A stretch of 37,177 nt of DNA from Bacteroidales bacterium (lineage in GTDB: Bacteria; Bacteroidota; Bacteroidia; Bacteroidales; SM23-62): positions 1 through 37,177 of the forward strand of contig JADHVS010000022.1 of NCBI GenBank assembly GCA_016783865.1. The letters are read 5' to 3'. The notes under the pieces were generated by a model, which saw only the letters and a program-made list of their open reading frames with translations, made no database searches and was not told the DNA's origin. A program made the translations under genes and the position numbers. This document shows, piece by piece, positions 1-8,042 of this stretch (positions are counted from its first letter, which is position 1; each line of letters opens with the position of its first letter).

Positions 1-2
1 TG

Positions 3-548
3 GGTGTCAAGATCGGGTATAATGCGAATAAACTGTCAACCAACCTCGACAGCATCAAATCCCAGTTCAACAGTGGCTTTCATGTCGGGATATGGACACA
101 TCTGGGCAAGCGTATCTATGTAGCCCCTGAACTTCTTTATACCATGAGTGGTGCCGTTTTCAACGAAGAAGGAAAAATTTCTACTAATAACTGGAAGCAA
201 AAGATCACAATCGGCACCCTGGATATTCCGGTATTACTTGGATTCAAGATCATTCATTCGGATGCTCTTACCTGGCGGATAGAAGTTGGACCGGCAATCT
301 CCTTTATCGTCAACAAAAAAATAAAAGAGATTAATACAGTGGTTGGCCCTATTACCACTGCCGATATTAAGAATACCAACTGGTACATTGAAGGAGGAAC
401 CGGGATCGACGTGCTTTTCCTCGCATTCAACATTCGGTATAGATATGGGCTGAACAAGATGATCCAGGATGTCAAGAACTGGACTTTCGACTCCCATAAC
501 GGCATGTTCCTGGTATCGGTCGGGTTCAAGATCTTTGGGGAGAAATAG
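3..548 (+). CDS. Outer-membrane beta-barrel (PorT-like) protein, 5' end missing
   Basis: The reading frame is already open at base 3 and runs to the stop at 546-548, so the N-terminus, including the signal peptide, lies outside the window. The first ATG in frame (144) is internal: the residues before it (GVKIGYNANKL..., then VAPELLYTMSG) are a typical start of the outer-membrane beta-barrel domain. Alternating hydrophobic strands follow (DIPVLLGFKII, FNIRYRYGLNKM) and the protein ends in a strand finishing FLVSVGFKIFGEK, as Bacteroidota barrels of about 200 residues do. It presumably sits in the outer membrane; the substrate is unknown. It is convergent with the FAD oxidoreductase, with a 16-base gap. 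Family call is fairly secure, specific role is not. Confidence 0.75.
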   Translation, partial: GVKIGYNANKLSTNLDSIKSQFNSGFHVGIWTHLGKRIYVAPELLYTMSGAVFNEEGKISTNNWKQKITIGTLDIPVLLGFKIIHSDALTWRIEVGPAISFIVNKKIKEINTVVGPITTADIKNTNWYIEGGTGIDVLFLAFNIRYRYGLNKMIQDVKNWTFDSHNGMFLVSVGFKIFGEK

Positions 549-564
549 CCTCACCAATAACTGG

Positions 565-2094
565 TTATTCATCCATTCCGAACCGATGCCCGTGGTCCCG
601 GCAAATGATCTGTGCAGCATCTCTTGCCGACTTGAGAGCGACAGGTAATCCCCCGCCGGGAATAGACCAGTGGCTGGCATAGTAAAAATTTTTCAACCCA
701 GGCAGGGTAAAATCAACCGGCGACCTGGAAATCAGGTTTTTCCCCGGCAGCCAGCCTTGAGCCGATCCTTTCCAATTATTGGTGTAGCGGAAGAATGTCG
801 CCGGAGTGACCACATCCACCTCCTCAATAAATCCTTTTATTTTTCCGAACTTCCTTTCCATGATGGTGATCACCTCTTCGGCAAATTCCTTTTTAACTTC
901 GTTGTACTGAGGTTTATTAGTTTCCCGGAGATGGATCCAGTAATCAGCATTACGCGTATAAAAACTTACTGAAATTACTGTTTTTCCCTCTGGCGCCAAT
1001 GTCGGATCATAGTTGTAAATATGTGCTTCAAGCCTGGAATACGTTTTACCATCGGGTGAAACCATCTCTTGATCAAGCGGAAACCTCAGAAAATGAGATA
1101 CGCCTTCGAAACTCCTCCGTATTCCGAGAGAAACGATGACAAGGGAGTAATATACCTTCAAGCTTTTTTGGTTTCCTAATTTCCGGATTTCTTTGTTGAC
1201 ATACCTGCCATCGAGTGCATCAAAGACAGTGAAATGCCAATCAGACGCGGAAAGTACAAGATCTGACCGAATCTCATCTCCGTTTTCAAGCAGGAAGCCT
1301 GAAGCGCGATGGTTTTCAACGATAATTTTGCTCACGGCCGATTTGTATAGGATCCGGCCTCCCAATGCCAGGTATTTCTCCATCAGTTTTTGTACAAGTG
1401 CACTTGCCCCGCCGATGGGATATCCGGCAGCTTCAAGATCTCCATAGGCCAGCGGCATAGTGATGATCATCAACGGAAGTTCGTCTCCATCAAAAAGCAA
1501 TTCAAAAGCTTCCCTTAGAAACGGGCTTTTTAATTTCCTTGCAAAAGAATAATTGGTCTCTTTCCTGATCTTATTCAAAAAATAAAGCAAAGGCAGATAA
1601 CGGATATACTTGATTTTCTGTTTCACGGGCATAAGCTGCGGGACCTTTTTGATCATGGGCGGGATCTCAAATGATTGCATCTGCCGCATAGAACGGATCA
1701 GCTTATCGATCATTGGTTGATCTTCCGGTGAAATGGCGGAAAGATAATTCCTGAGCCTTTCAAGATTGGTATAGAGATGAAAGATCTTATCTCCGTTTGG
1801 GCTGTGCGAGTCTTTCACTTCAATGTCCATCCGGATTTCATGCGTGATAAAATCGATGGAATTCATATCCAGTAGCTCGGACCACAACTGGTAAAAAGGA
1901 TTTGCGGATCCCGAACCTAAAAGCCATTGAATCCCGCTTTCAAAGGTGTATTCACCTCTCTTCCAGCTGGTGCATAGACCCCCAAAACGATCAGTACGTT
2001 CAAAAATATTGGTGCGGAACCCACTCACTTGCAGATAGCAACCAGCAGCCAGCCCCGACACACCTGCCCCGATGATGTTGACATTCATTTCCAT
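565..2094 (-). CDS. FAD-dependent phytoene desaturase/carotenoid isomerase-like oxidoreductase
   Basis: 509 residues, a normal length for the CrtI/CrtISO/retinol-saturase superfamily. The N-terminus carries the dinucleotide-binding motif (IIGAGVSGLAAGCYL, residues 7-21), followed by an acidic residue ending the second strand and FGGLC. The C-terminal FAD-binding segment includes YYASHWSIPGGGLPVALKSA, as in carotenoid desaturases and isomerases. Members oxidise or isomerise polyenes, or saturate related lipids; the substrate cannot be told from sequence. Met3 is an alternative start two codons in. The gene stands divergent to the TonB receptor with only 54 bases between starts, and no carotenoid synthesis genes are beside it, so a pigment role is inference only. 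Confidence 0.8.
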   Translation of the reverse strand: MEMNVNIIGAGVSGLAAGCYLQVSGFRTNIFERTDRFGGLCTSWKRGEYTFESGIQWLLGSGSANPFYQLWSELLDMNSIDFITHEIRMDIEVKDSHSPNGDKIFHLYTNLERLRNYLSAISPEDQPMIDKLIRSMRQMQSFEIPPMIKKVPQLMPVKQKIKYIRYLPLLYFLNKIRKETNYSFARKLKSPFLREAFELLFDGDELPLMIITMPLAYGDLEAAGYPIGGASALVQKLMEKYLALGGRILYKSAVSKIIVENHRASGFLLENGDEIRSDLVLSASDWHFTVFDALDGRYVNKEIRKLGNQKSLKVYYSLVIVSLGIRRSFEGVSHFLRFPLDQEMVSPDGKTYSRLEAHIYNYDPTLAPEGKTVISVSFYTRNADYWIHLRETNKPQYNEVKKEFAEEVITIMERKFGKIKGFIEEVDVVTPATFFRYTNNWKGSAQGWLPGKNLISRSPVDFTLPGLKNFYYASHWSIPGGGLPVALKSARDAAQIICRDHGHRFGMDE

Positions 2095-2105
2095 ACAGAA
2101 TCAAT

Positions 2106-2113
2106 CAAAAGTA
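2106..2113 (-). promoter_or_regulatory. Possible Bacteroidota -7 box for the FAD oxidoreductase
   Basis: Read on the minus strand this is TACTTTTG, an exact match to the Bacteroidota -7 consensus TAnnTTTG, 11 bases before the ATG at 2094. No TTTG -33 element is seen at the right distance, so support is weak. Confidence 0.3.
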
Positions 2114-2148
2114 AGAAAATCACAGGAGTTCTTCATACATTTGTATCA

Positions 2149-4299
2149 ATGACACATCCATATTCACAGCATCGGCTTCTTTTCACTTTCCTGATTTTTC
2201 TCTTTTCGGGAATCAGACCCGCCTTCACCCAGCAGATCGTTCTGAAAGATTCGTTGACCTCCACCGAAGATACCCTCTTCCGGGAGCTCAACGAGGTGGT
2301 GATCACCGCTACCCGGGTGCCCGAGCGGATCATCGACATCCCTTACTCGGTGGTACGGCTTAATTACTCGAACTATCAGTTTGACCGGAAGATTGGCGCC
2401 AACGACATGCTGGCGGCTGTCCCGGGCCTCTTTCTGCAGTCCCGGTATGGAAACCATGACGTCCGTTTTTCCATCAGGGGATTCGGGAGCCGCTCCAATT
2501 CAGGGATCCGGGGCATCCGGATCCTGCTCGACGACATCCCCGAATCGGAACCGGACGGCCAGACACGGATCGAAGCGATCGACTTCAACTCCATCGGGCG
2601 GATCGAAATCGTCAAAGGGAATGCTTCCTCACTTTACACCAACGCACCGGGCGGAGTGGCAAATTTCATCAACGACATCGAATTTAACCGCTCCTCCGTC
2701 GTGCAGTTCAACCAGGCAGGATCCTTCGGCCTGTTCCGGAACGGCATCAAGGCTGCTGTTCGAACCGACAAATACCGCTTGTTGACCACCTACAGTTACC
2801 AGAACTACGATGGGTACCGGGTGCATAACAATGAGTACTGGCACATCCTAAACATGGTGATGGAGACCACCCCTTCTGAACATACACGGCTTACCATCCT
2901 GGGCTATTTTGTAGATGGTATGATCAAATTACCTGGCTCACTCACAAAAGAGGAGTTTGAACAGGATCCCCGGCAGGCTAATCCACGGTCAGTTGACCGC
3001 GACGAAAAACGGATCACCACCAAGGGGAGGGTCGGCATCAGGTACAACGCCACCTTCGGGCGGAACCTGAATAACGACATCGAGGTGACTACCTACGGAA
3101 CGATCAAATACTTTGAACGGACCTCCCGGCAGTACCGGATCATCAACAGATACGGATTGGGTGTTAGCGGGAAATACATTCACCGGCACCGGATTGGCAC
3201 CCGGACGAATGAAGTCATGGTGGGAGGCGACCTGTTTGCTCAACCTGCGCGCGTTGAGTATTTCGATAACATCAACGGAAAGCGGGGAGACCAGATCCTG
3301 CAACTTACTGATGAAAACATCACCAACAAAGGATTTTATCTCTCAGACAACTTCGAGATACTGCCCGATAAGATGTTTATACTCCTGACGGGGCGATATG
3401 ACAATGTTAAATACCGGCTCGAAGAGGAGACACTGCCTTCCCGGACCGATCGCCTCCGGTATCATGCCTTTACGCCAAAGATCGCCCTCAATTACAAGAT
3501 CCTCCCCCTGCTTGCGGTCTATACCTCGTTTGGGTATAGCTTTGACAGCCCGGCCAACAACGAACTTGACAGTCCCGATCCTCTTTACCTCTTAAACCAG
3601 GACCTGAAGCCCCAGGAGTCGCAAAACTTCGAAGCAGGCATCAAAGGGAAGCTCTATCAGCGAAATTCCAGGTGGTTCCAGCGTGTGTTGTTTGAGGCCA
3701 CCGGTTTTTACATCGTGGTGGATAACGAAATTGTCCCCTTTGAAGTGCTGGGGGATGTCTATTTTCGGAACGCGGCCAACACCCACCGGCTGGGTGCTGA
3801 GTTAGGAGGGTTGGTGGAGATCTGCGAGAACCTGAATTTCGAAGCCTCTTACACATGGTCCCACTTCCGTTATAAAAGCTATGAAGCCAGAACTATCGAG
3901 ATCGATTCGCTCGGAAACATCATCCAAACCGACCGGGATTTTACCGGGAACATCGTACCCAGCATCCCCGCCAATAACCTTTATATGGCCCTCTCTTATG
4001 CACACCCTTTTGGCAGACACTTCAACCTCTTTGCCAAAGTAAGCTACCAGGGGATCAGCGGTCTCTGGGTGGACGACGCCAACACCGACGAAACCGCGCC
4101 GTATAACCTGCTCAACAGTGTACTGGGGGTGGATATGCACTTCGGCAAATTCAACCTGATGTTCTCCGGCGGTGTGAACAACATCTTTGATGCCGTCTAC
4201 GTCGGCTTTACCAACACCAACTCGGCGGATAAGCGCTTTTATGAAGCGGGGGCGCCAAGGGATTGGTTTGTGTCGTTGAATCTGGGATACAGGTTTTAA
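2149..4299 (+). CDS. TonB-dependent outer-membrane receptor
   Basis: 716 residues from the ATG at 2149. That start is chosen because it opens directly into a signal peptide (MTHPYSQHRLLFTFLIFLF... ending near AFTQ). The frame is open 40 codons further up, but those codons lie inside the divergent oxidoreductase gene. The mature N-terminus has a TonB-box-like ELNEVVITATRVPERI, then the plug domain (DMLAAVPGLFLQSRYG, FSIRGFGSRSNSGIRGIR, GNASSLYTNAPGGVANF), then a long barrel ending in an aromatic residue (VSLNLGYRF). There is no N-terminal carboxypeptidase-like domain and no SusD neighbour, which fits ferric-siderophore, metal or cofactor import better than glycan uptake. The ligand is unknown. 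Confidence 0.9.
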   Translation: MTHPYSQHRLLFTFLIFLFSGIRPAFTQQIVLKDSLTSTEDTLFRELNEVVITATRVPERIIDIPYSVVRLNYSNYQFDRKIGANDMLAAVPGLFLQSRYGNHDVRFSIRGFGSRSNSGIRGIRILLDDIPESEPDGQTRIEAIDFNSIGRIEIVKGNASSLYTNAPGGVANFINDIEFNRSSVVQFNQAGSFGLFRNGIKAAVRTDKYRLLTTYSYQNYDGYRVHNNEYWHILNMVMETTPSEHTRLTILGYFVDGMIKLPGSLTKEEFEQDPRQANPRSVDRDEKRITTKGRVGIRYNATFGRNLNNDIEVTTYGTIKYFERTSRQYRIINRYGLGVSGKYIHRHRIGTRTNEVMVGGDLFAQPARVEYFDNINGKRGDQILQLTDENITNKGFYLSDNFEILPDKMFILLTGRYDNVKYRLEEETLPSRTDRLRYHAFTPKIALNYKILPLLAVYTSFGYSFDSPANNELDSPDPLYLLNQDLKPQESQNFEAGIKGKLYQRNSRWFQRVLFEATGFYIVVDNEIVPFEVLGDVYFRNAANTHRLGAELGGLVEICENLNFEASYTWSHFRYKSYEARTIEIDSLGNIIQTDRDFTGNIVPSIPANNLYMALSYAHPFGRHFNLFAKVSYQGISGLWVDDANTDETAPYNLLNSVLGVDMHFGKFNLMFSGGVNNIFDAVYVGFTNTNSADKRFYEAGAPRDWFVSLNLGYRF

Positions 4300-4305
4300 T
4301 CATCC

Positions 4306-4388
4306 CTGAAAATCAGTTTTACCCCGACCCTGAAGGGAGCCTGATTTTCAGCAACTGCTCCCTTTAGGGCAGGGACAGACAGTTGCTG
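4306..4388. repeat. Two adjoining perfect inverted repeats (intergenic hairpin pair)
   Basis: CTGAAAATCAG (4306-4316) pairs perfectly with CTGATTTTCAG (4341-4351). CAGCAACTG (4349-4357) pairs with CAGTTGCTG (4380-4388). The two hairpins share three bases. Their loops carry mutually complementary segments (GACCCTGAAGGGAG and CTCCCTTTAGGGC), so an alternative long-range fold exists. No T-run follows, so a simple intrinsic terminator is unlikely. It looks like a REP/MITE-type palindromic element or a processed structure after the receptor gene. Confidence 0.6.
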
Positions 4389-4398
4389 AAAAAAAGGG

Positions 4399-4406
4399 TA
4401 TATTTG
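4399..4406 (+). promoter_or_regulatory. Possible Bacteroidota -7 box before the Asp-box protein
   Basis: TATATTTG matches TAnnTTTG exactly, 82 bases before the ATG at 4489. No clear -33 TTTG is seen. Between this box and the gene lie three copies of ATCCGCG (about 4415-4450). Confidence 0.35.
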
Positions 4407-4488
4407 AACACAATATCCGCGAAAATCCGCGGTCATCAGCGTAATCCGCGTTCTATCTGATAGAGATAGCATTAGAATTCAAAAAAAG

Positions 4489-6120
4489 ATGAAACTCTGG
4501 ATACAATTATTCTTTGTTTTAGTTCATACCTCAAGTCTTTTCGCACAACATGATACCGGAGAGAACATCCAACTGAGATTCGGGGATAATTACCGTCTTT
4601 ACCCCAGCAATATCAATCAGACCGAGGTCTTTATCGTGAAGAGTCCGCTGGATCAGGAACTCCTCTTCTCCTCCTGCAACACACTTAACTTCATCCCCTT
4701 TTTCATCAGCGAAGGGATTTATGTCACGACTGATGGAGGCCAGAGCTGGCAGGGTAACGACACCTGCACCGGGGCGCCCATCGCTTTTCACGGCGGCGAT
4801 CCCGGCATTGCCATCGACAAAAACGGCACCTTCATCCTCACCCGGCTGGGTCGCCAGCCGTTTAAAGGACTCTATTCACACTACTCAAACGATAATGGCG
4901 CTACCTGGTCGGAACAAAAGGTGCTCTCCACGGATGACCTGGAACGGGCTGCCGCGATGTCGGATGCCAATCCGTCCAGCGCTTTTTACGGCCGTACCTA
5001 TGCAGCCTGGGTGAAATTTGCCCCTCCCTTTCCTTTGATGTTCGCGTATACGGATAATGGAGCGCAGAGCTGGACAACCCCGGTACCTGTGAACAATCCG
5101 GCGAATCGAAGTGCCGGGGGCGACCTGGCTATGGGGTCCAACGGGGAAATCTATGCCTGTTGGGCAGGTGTCACCGCTGCCACCCCGTTCAAGGAGGTGC
5201 TGGTTGGCTTTGCATCGAGTACCGATGGAGGCGCATCATGGAACGTTACAGAAAACGCTTTTCCCGTCAATGGCATCACCGGTATTCTGCCCAACAAGGA
5301 CAACATCCGGGTGAACGGATTGCCCAACATGGACGCCGACCTTACAAATGGACCAAGAAAGGGATGGATATACATCGTAACCGGACAAAAAGATTTGCTG
5401 CCTGCCGGGAGCGATCCCGATGTCATCCTCAACCGCTCCACCGACGGTGGCCTCACCTGGTCAGCCGGCATCCGGGTGAATCAGGATCCGCTGAACGACG
5501 GAAAAGACCAGTACTTTCCCACGGTGCATGCGGATCAGTACGGAGGAGTGAATGTGATCTTTTACGACGACAGAAATACCACCACCGATTCCACCGGCGT
5601 CTTCCTGGCCCGTTCAACAGATGGGGGAGACACCTGGAAGGAATATGAGCTGAGCGATCATAATTTCAAGCCCACTCCCATCGGCGGCCTGGGTCAGGGG
5701 TACCAGGGCGACAACATCGACATCACCTCCACCGACAGCACCCTCTGGCCGGTGTGGATGGATAACTTGACAGAGGTCTATCAGATCTGGACAGCGCCAG
5801 TGGCATTCTCCGCGATTCAGGCAATACCCAATGAAAGGATGACTGAAGGGTGTTTGACTTTGTTTCCAAACCCATCCACTGGAATTACGAATTACGAATT
5901 ACGAATTACGAATTATAGTAAGGTCGTCTTTACCCTGTACGATTTGATGGGAAATATGGTTATAACACTCATGGATGAGACGCTGAAACCGGGAGTGTAC
6001 GGCGGGAAGTTCAATCTTGCAACAGCAAACAGGGGAAATGGACTGGCTCCCGGGGTCTACTTCTGCAAGCTGACAGTTAATAGGAGCTCTTTGATAAAAC
6101 GGTTAATATATCTGAAATAA
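4489..6120 (+). CDS. Secreted Asp-box (sialidase-fold) protein with T9SS sorting domain
   Basis: 543 residues. The signal peptide is MKLWIQLFFVLVHTSSLFAQ. At least five Asp-box-like motifs (S/T-x-D-x-G-x-T/S-W) occur at about residues 80, 132, 243, 316 and 374 (TTDGGQSW, SNDNGATW, STDGGASW, STDGGLTW, STDGGDTW), the signature of BNR/sialidase-type beta-propellers. This fold need not be a sialidase; catalytic arginines were not identified. From about residue 459 the protein has a T9SS type A sorting domain (LFPNPSTG ... GVYFCKLTVNRSSLIKRLIYLK), so it should be exported across the outer membrane. A tandem heptamer array (5883-5915) encodes the stretch joining cargo to sorting domain. Convergent with the YCF48-like gene. 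Confidence 0.8.
   Translation: MKLWIQLFFVLVHTSSLFAQHDTGENIQLRFGDNYRLYPSNINQTEVFIVKSPLDQELLFSSCNTLNFIPFFISEGIYVTTDGGQSWQGNDTCTGAPIAFHGGDPGIAIDKNGTFILTRLGRQPFKGLYSHYSNDNGATWSEQKVLSTDDLERAAAMSDANPSSAFYGRTYAAWVKFAPPFPLMFAYTDNGAQSWTTPVPVNNPANRSAGGDLAMGSNGEIYACWAGVTAATPFKEVLVGFASSTDGGASWNVTENAFPVNGITGILPNKDNIRVNGLPNMDADLTNGPRKGWIYIVTGQKDLLPAGSDPDVILNRSTDGGLTWSAGIRVNQDPLNDGKDQYFPTVHADQYGGVNVIFYDDRNTTTDSTGVFLARSTDGGDTWKEYELSDHNFKPTPIGGLGQGYQGDNIDITSTDSTLWPVWMDNLTEVYQIWTAPVAFSAIQAIPNERMTEGCLTLFPNPSTGITNYELRITNYSKVVFTLYDLMGNMVITLMDETLKPGVYGGKFNLATANRGNGLAPGVYFCKLTVNRSSLIKRLIYLK
5883..5915 (+). repeat. AATTACG heptamer array, 4.7 copies, inside a CDS
   Basis: Four exact AATTACG units (5883-5910) plus AATTA. 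It translates as ITNYELRITNY directly after the NPSTG motif that begins the sorting domain. Seven is not a multiple of three, so gain or loss of one unit shifts the frame and removes the sorting domain. Confidence 0.95.
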
Positions 6121-6147
6121 TAGTAAGTACTGAGTTAGAACGTTAGT

Positions 6148-7464
6148 TTAAGGAACCACCACCATCCGTTTACTTAATTTGATAGCGTTATTGAACCACA
6201 GTTGGTAAAGGTAGATACCTGCAGGCAATTCCTGTGCATCAAATGGAAATAAATATTTCCCCGGAGCAAGTTCCTTATTGACTAACCTGGCAACTTCGGT
6301 ACCTAAAAGAGTATAAATCTGAATGGAAATGAACCCTGGTTTCAAATTTCGAATTTCAAATTTCGAATTTCCGGTCGTTGGATTCGGGTAGATCAGACAT
6401 TGCACTCTATCATCCGTCGCGTTTGGCAGAGGCGGCACAGCGGGATGCACCGGCGGTAAGTATCTGATTACCGCTCCACACGATCCCACGCCCCAGCCGT
6501 GAAGGGAATCGGGGAATGTGATGTCGAAAATGGAGGTGGAATCGGGCGTAGGGATCTCGGTCCAGGTAGTTCCGGTATCCAGGCTGAAGATCAGTTTCCG
6601 CTGGGGTCCCAGGGGAGACCATGCCTGAGAGTGTGTGCGGAAGTCGAGGTCGAAGGCAATACCCTGCACTCCGATTTCTTCGTATTCCCAATTCAGTCCT
6701 CCGTCGGTACTCCGGATCATCCCCACACCATACCCATAATCAGGGTCGCCCCCGGATCCCATCACGTGAAGTTCGTCAAAGATATGGAGCCCGTGCACCT
6801 CATCGGCCGGGGCCTGCGAAGGATCGATGGCGTACCAGAGATCACCGCCGTTGGTAGTTCGCCAGATCACCCCGGCGATGTCGAACATCCCACCGGTGGC
6901 GTACCCGATCTCCTGGTTGTAGAAGACGAGATTCAATACCGGGAAGAAAGCCAGCGTGGAGGTATCGATAGCAGCCTGGGTCCAGGAGCTCCCTCCGTCT
7001 GTGGTGTTGACCAGGGCGTGCGGAATGCCACCCATCCACCCGGTGAGGGAGTCGAAGTAGTAGATACAGTTGATGAAGATGTTTTCTTCGGGGTAGGATT
7101 CATTCTCCCAGGTTAAACCTCCATTTGTGGTTTTTAATAAAAGCGTTCCATAAGGGGGAGAAGTGTAATTGAACGCAGAGGCCCAACCCCACTCCCGGTC
7201 GAGAAAAAAAAGGCCTATGATCTCGTTGTCCGTCCCGCTCTCCTGGAGCGTCCAGGTGAGGCCGCCATCAGGTGTGTGCAGGATCGTCCCTGAATCGCCC
7301 ACCGCCCATCCATACAGGCTGTCCACAAAGCAAACCGCGTTCAGGTTCTGCTCTGTGGGTACCGCCACCCGCTCCCAGGTGCCCTGGGGGAAGGCGTGCT
7401 GCACTACCAGAAGGCATAAAAGCAAAATTCCTGTACAGGGAATTCTGATGAAGTGTTGTATCAC
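6148..7464 (-). CDS. Secreted YCF48-like repeat protein with T9SS sorting domain
   Basis: About 438 residues if read from the GTG at 7464, which begins a good signal peptide (IRIPCTGILLLCLLVVQHAFPQ) with AAAGGA a few bases upstream. The frame is open further to 7563, but those extra codons are a transposase remnant (next entry). The body has repeats of the YCF48/photosystem-II-stability type: LYGWAVGDSGTILHTPDGG, GWMGGIPHALVNTTDGG, LHGWGVGSCGAVIRY. It ends with a T9SS type A domain (YPNPTTG ... GIYLYQLWFNN...KRMVVVP). Such propellers in Bacteroidota are surface or secreted proteins of mostly unknown role. A heptamer array (6343-6370) lies in the linker at the same place as in the convergent neighbour. 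Confidence 0.75.
   Translation of the reverse strand: MIQHFIRIPCTGILLLCLLVVQHAFPQGTWERVAVPTEQNLNAVCFVDSLYGWAVGDSGTILHTPDGGLTWTLQESGTDNEIIGLFFLDREWGWASAFNYTSPPYGTLLLKTTNGGLTWENESYPEENIFINCIYYFDSLTGWMGGIPHALVNTTDGGSSWTQAAIDTSTLAFFPVLNLVFYNQEIGYATGGMFDIAGVIWRTTNGGDLWYAIDPSQAPADEVHGLHIFDELHVMGSGGDPDYGYGVGMIRSTDGGLNWEYEEIGVQGIAFDLDFRTHSQAWSPLGPQRKLIFSLDTGTTWTEIPTPDSTSIFDITFPDSLHGWGVGSCGAVIRYLPPVHPAVPPLPNATDDRVQCLIYPNPTTGNSKFEIRNLKPGFISIQIYTLLGTEVARLVNKELAPGKYLFPFDAQELPAGIYLYQLWFNNAIKLSKRMVVVP
6343..6370 (-). repeat. Heptamer array (CAAATTT/CGAATTT), 4 units, inside a CDS
   Basis: On the plus strand it reads CAAATTT CGAATTT CAAATTT CGAATTT. It encodes SKFEIRNLK on the minus strand, directly after NPTTG of the T9SS domain. 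Its base sequence is unrelated to the array in the neighbouring gene, but period and position are the same. Confidence 0.9.
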
Positions 7465-7527
7465 GCTATCACGTCCTTTGACCGCGAATACGATCTGAAC
7501 GTAAATCTGCGAATAGGTGTTGCTCAT
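7459..7527 (-). pseudogene. N-terminal remnant of an IS200/REP-associated transposase
   Basis: From the ATG at 7527 the frame reads MSNTYSQIYVQIVFAVKGRD then SVI. As I recall, this is the characteristic start of Bacteroidota IS200-like (Y1, REP-associated) transposases, whose first strand reads nTYsQIyiq.VFAVKgR. The catalytic His-hydrophobic-His motif and Tyr are absent because the homology stops after about 23 residues and runs in frame into the signal peptide of the YCF48-like gene. Either an element inserted and was deleted back to its 5' end, or a deletion joined the two genes. Whether translation begins here (chimeric N-terminus) or at GTG 7464 is not decided by the sequence. Confidence 0.65.
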
Positions 7528-7691
7528 TGGATCAACCGTGTGATTCTCCTGGAATTTAAGCAAGTAAAGGACGAAGATAAGATTAATATTTGTGCAATTT
7601 TTTCATCATGAATTAAAAACTCGTAACTTTATGTGATAATTTTTCAGATCATAAGGTATTAATTAATCTGTAACCCTTAAATCTTGAAACA

Positions 7692-8006
7692 ATGAAAACC
7701 ATCACATTAACTATTTGCCTCGTTCTGTTTGCATGGATAGGACAGGCACAGGACATCAAGGATGCTGCGGGAGCCTCTTCCACATTGCAGTCACTTCAGG
7801 GAGGTCTGGTTCCTGGAGCCTTGGATGCCGGCTGGGGAAAAGTCAAAGATTCCTGGATAAAAAATGCAAAGACAGCCAACACCGTGAAAAGCGTTGCATC
7901 GCTTGCCGGTACTCTTGAATCACACATAAACGATAAGTACTTCAAAGGGAGTTGGGCAAAGGCACGTCCGGCATGGCAGGCCGCACTGAACACCCTGTCG
8001 AAATAA
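7692..8006 (+). CDS. Small secreted protein of unknown function
   Basis: 104 residues with a clear signal peptide (MKTITLTICLVLFAWIGQAQ). The mature part of about 84 residues is predicted helical, rich in Ala, Lys and Trp, with paired segments GWGKVKDSWIKNAK and GSWAKARPAWQAALNTL that may be two related helices. No family recognised. It lies 36 bases before the AsmA gene on the same strand, so the two may share a transcript. A near-consensus -7 box (TAACTTTA) sits about 65 bases upstream. Confidence 0.65.
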   Translation: MKTITLTICLVLFAWIGQAQDIKDAAGASSTLQSLQGGLVPGALDAGWGKVKDSWIKNAKTANTVKSVASLAGTLESHINDKYFKGSWAKARPAWQAALNTLSK

Positions 8007-8042
8007 TCGATAATTTGATGAACAAAAAAAGGCAGCGGCCAT

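Noticed and set aside
556..569. AATAAC-TG-GTTATT hairpin between the first two genes
   Set aside because: Only six A/T-rich pairs with a two-base loop and no T-run; too weak for a terminator.
2136..2143. TACATTTG as a -7 box for the TonB receptor
   Set aside because: Matches the consensus but lies only five bases before the ATG, with no -33 box; more likely coincidence.
5883..5915. Heptamer arrays as CRISPR repeats or a diversity-generating template
   Set aside because: No spacers, no repeats of 20-40 bases, no cas genes, no reverse transcriptase or TR/VR pair in the window.
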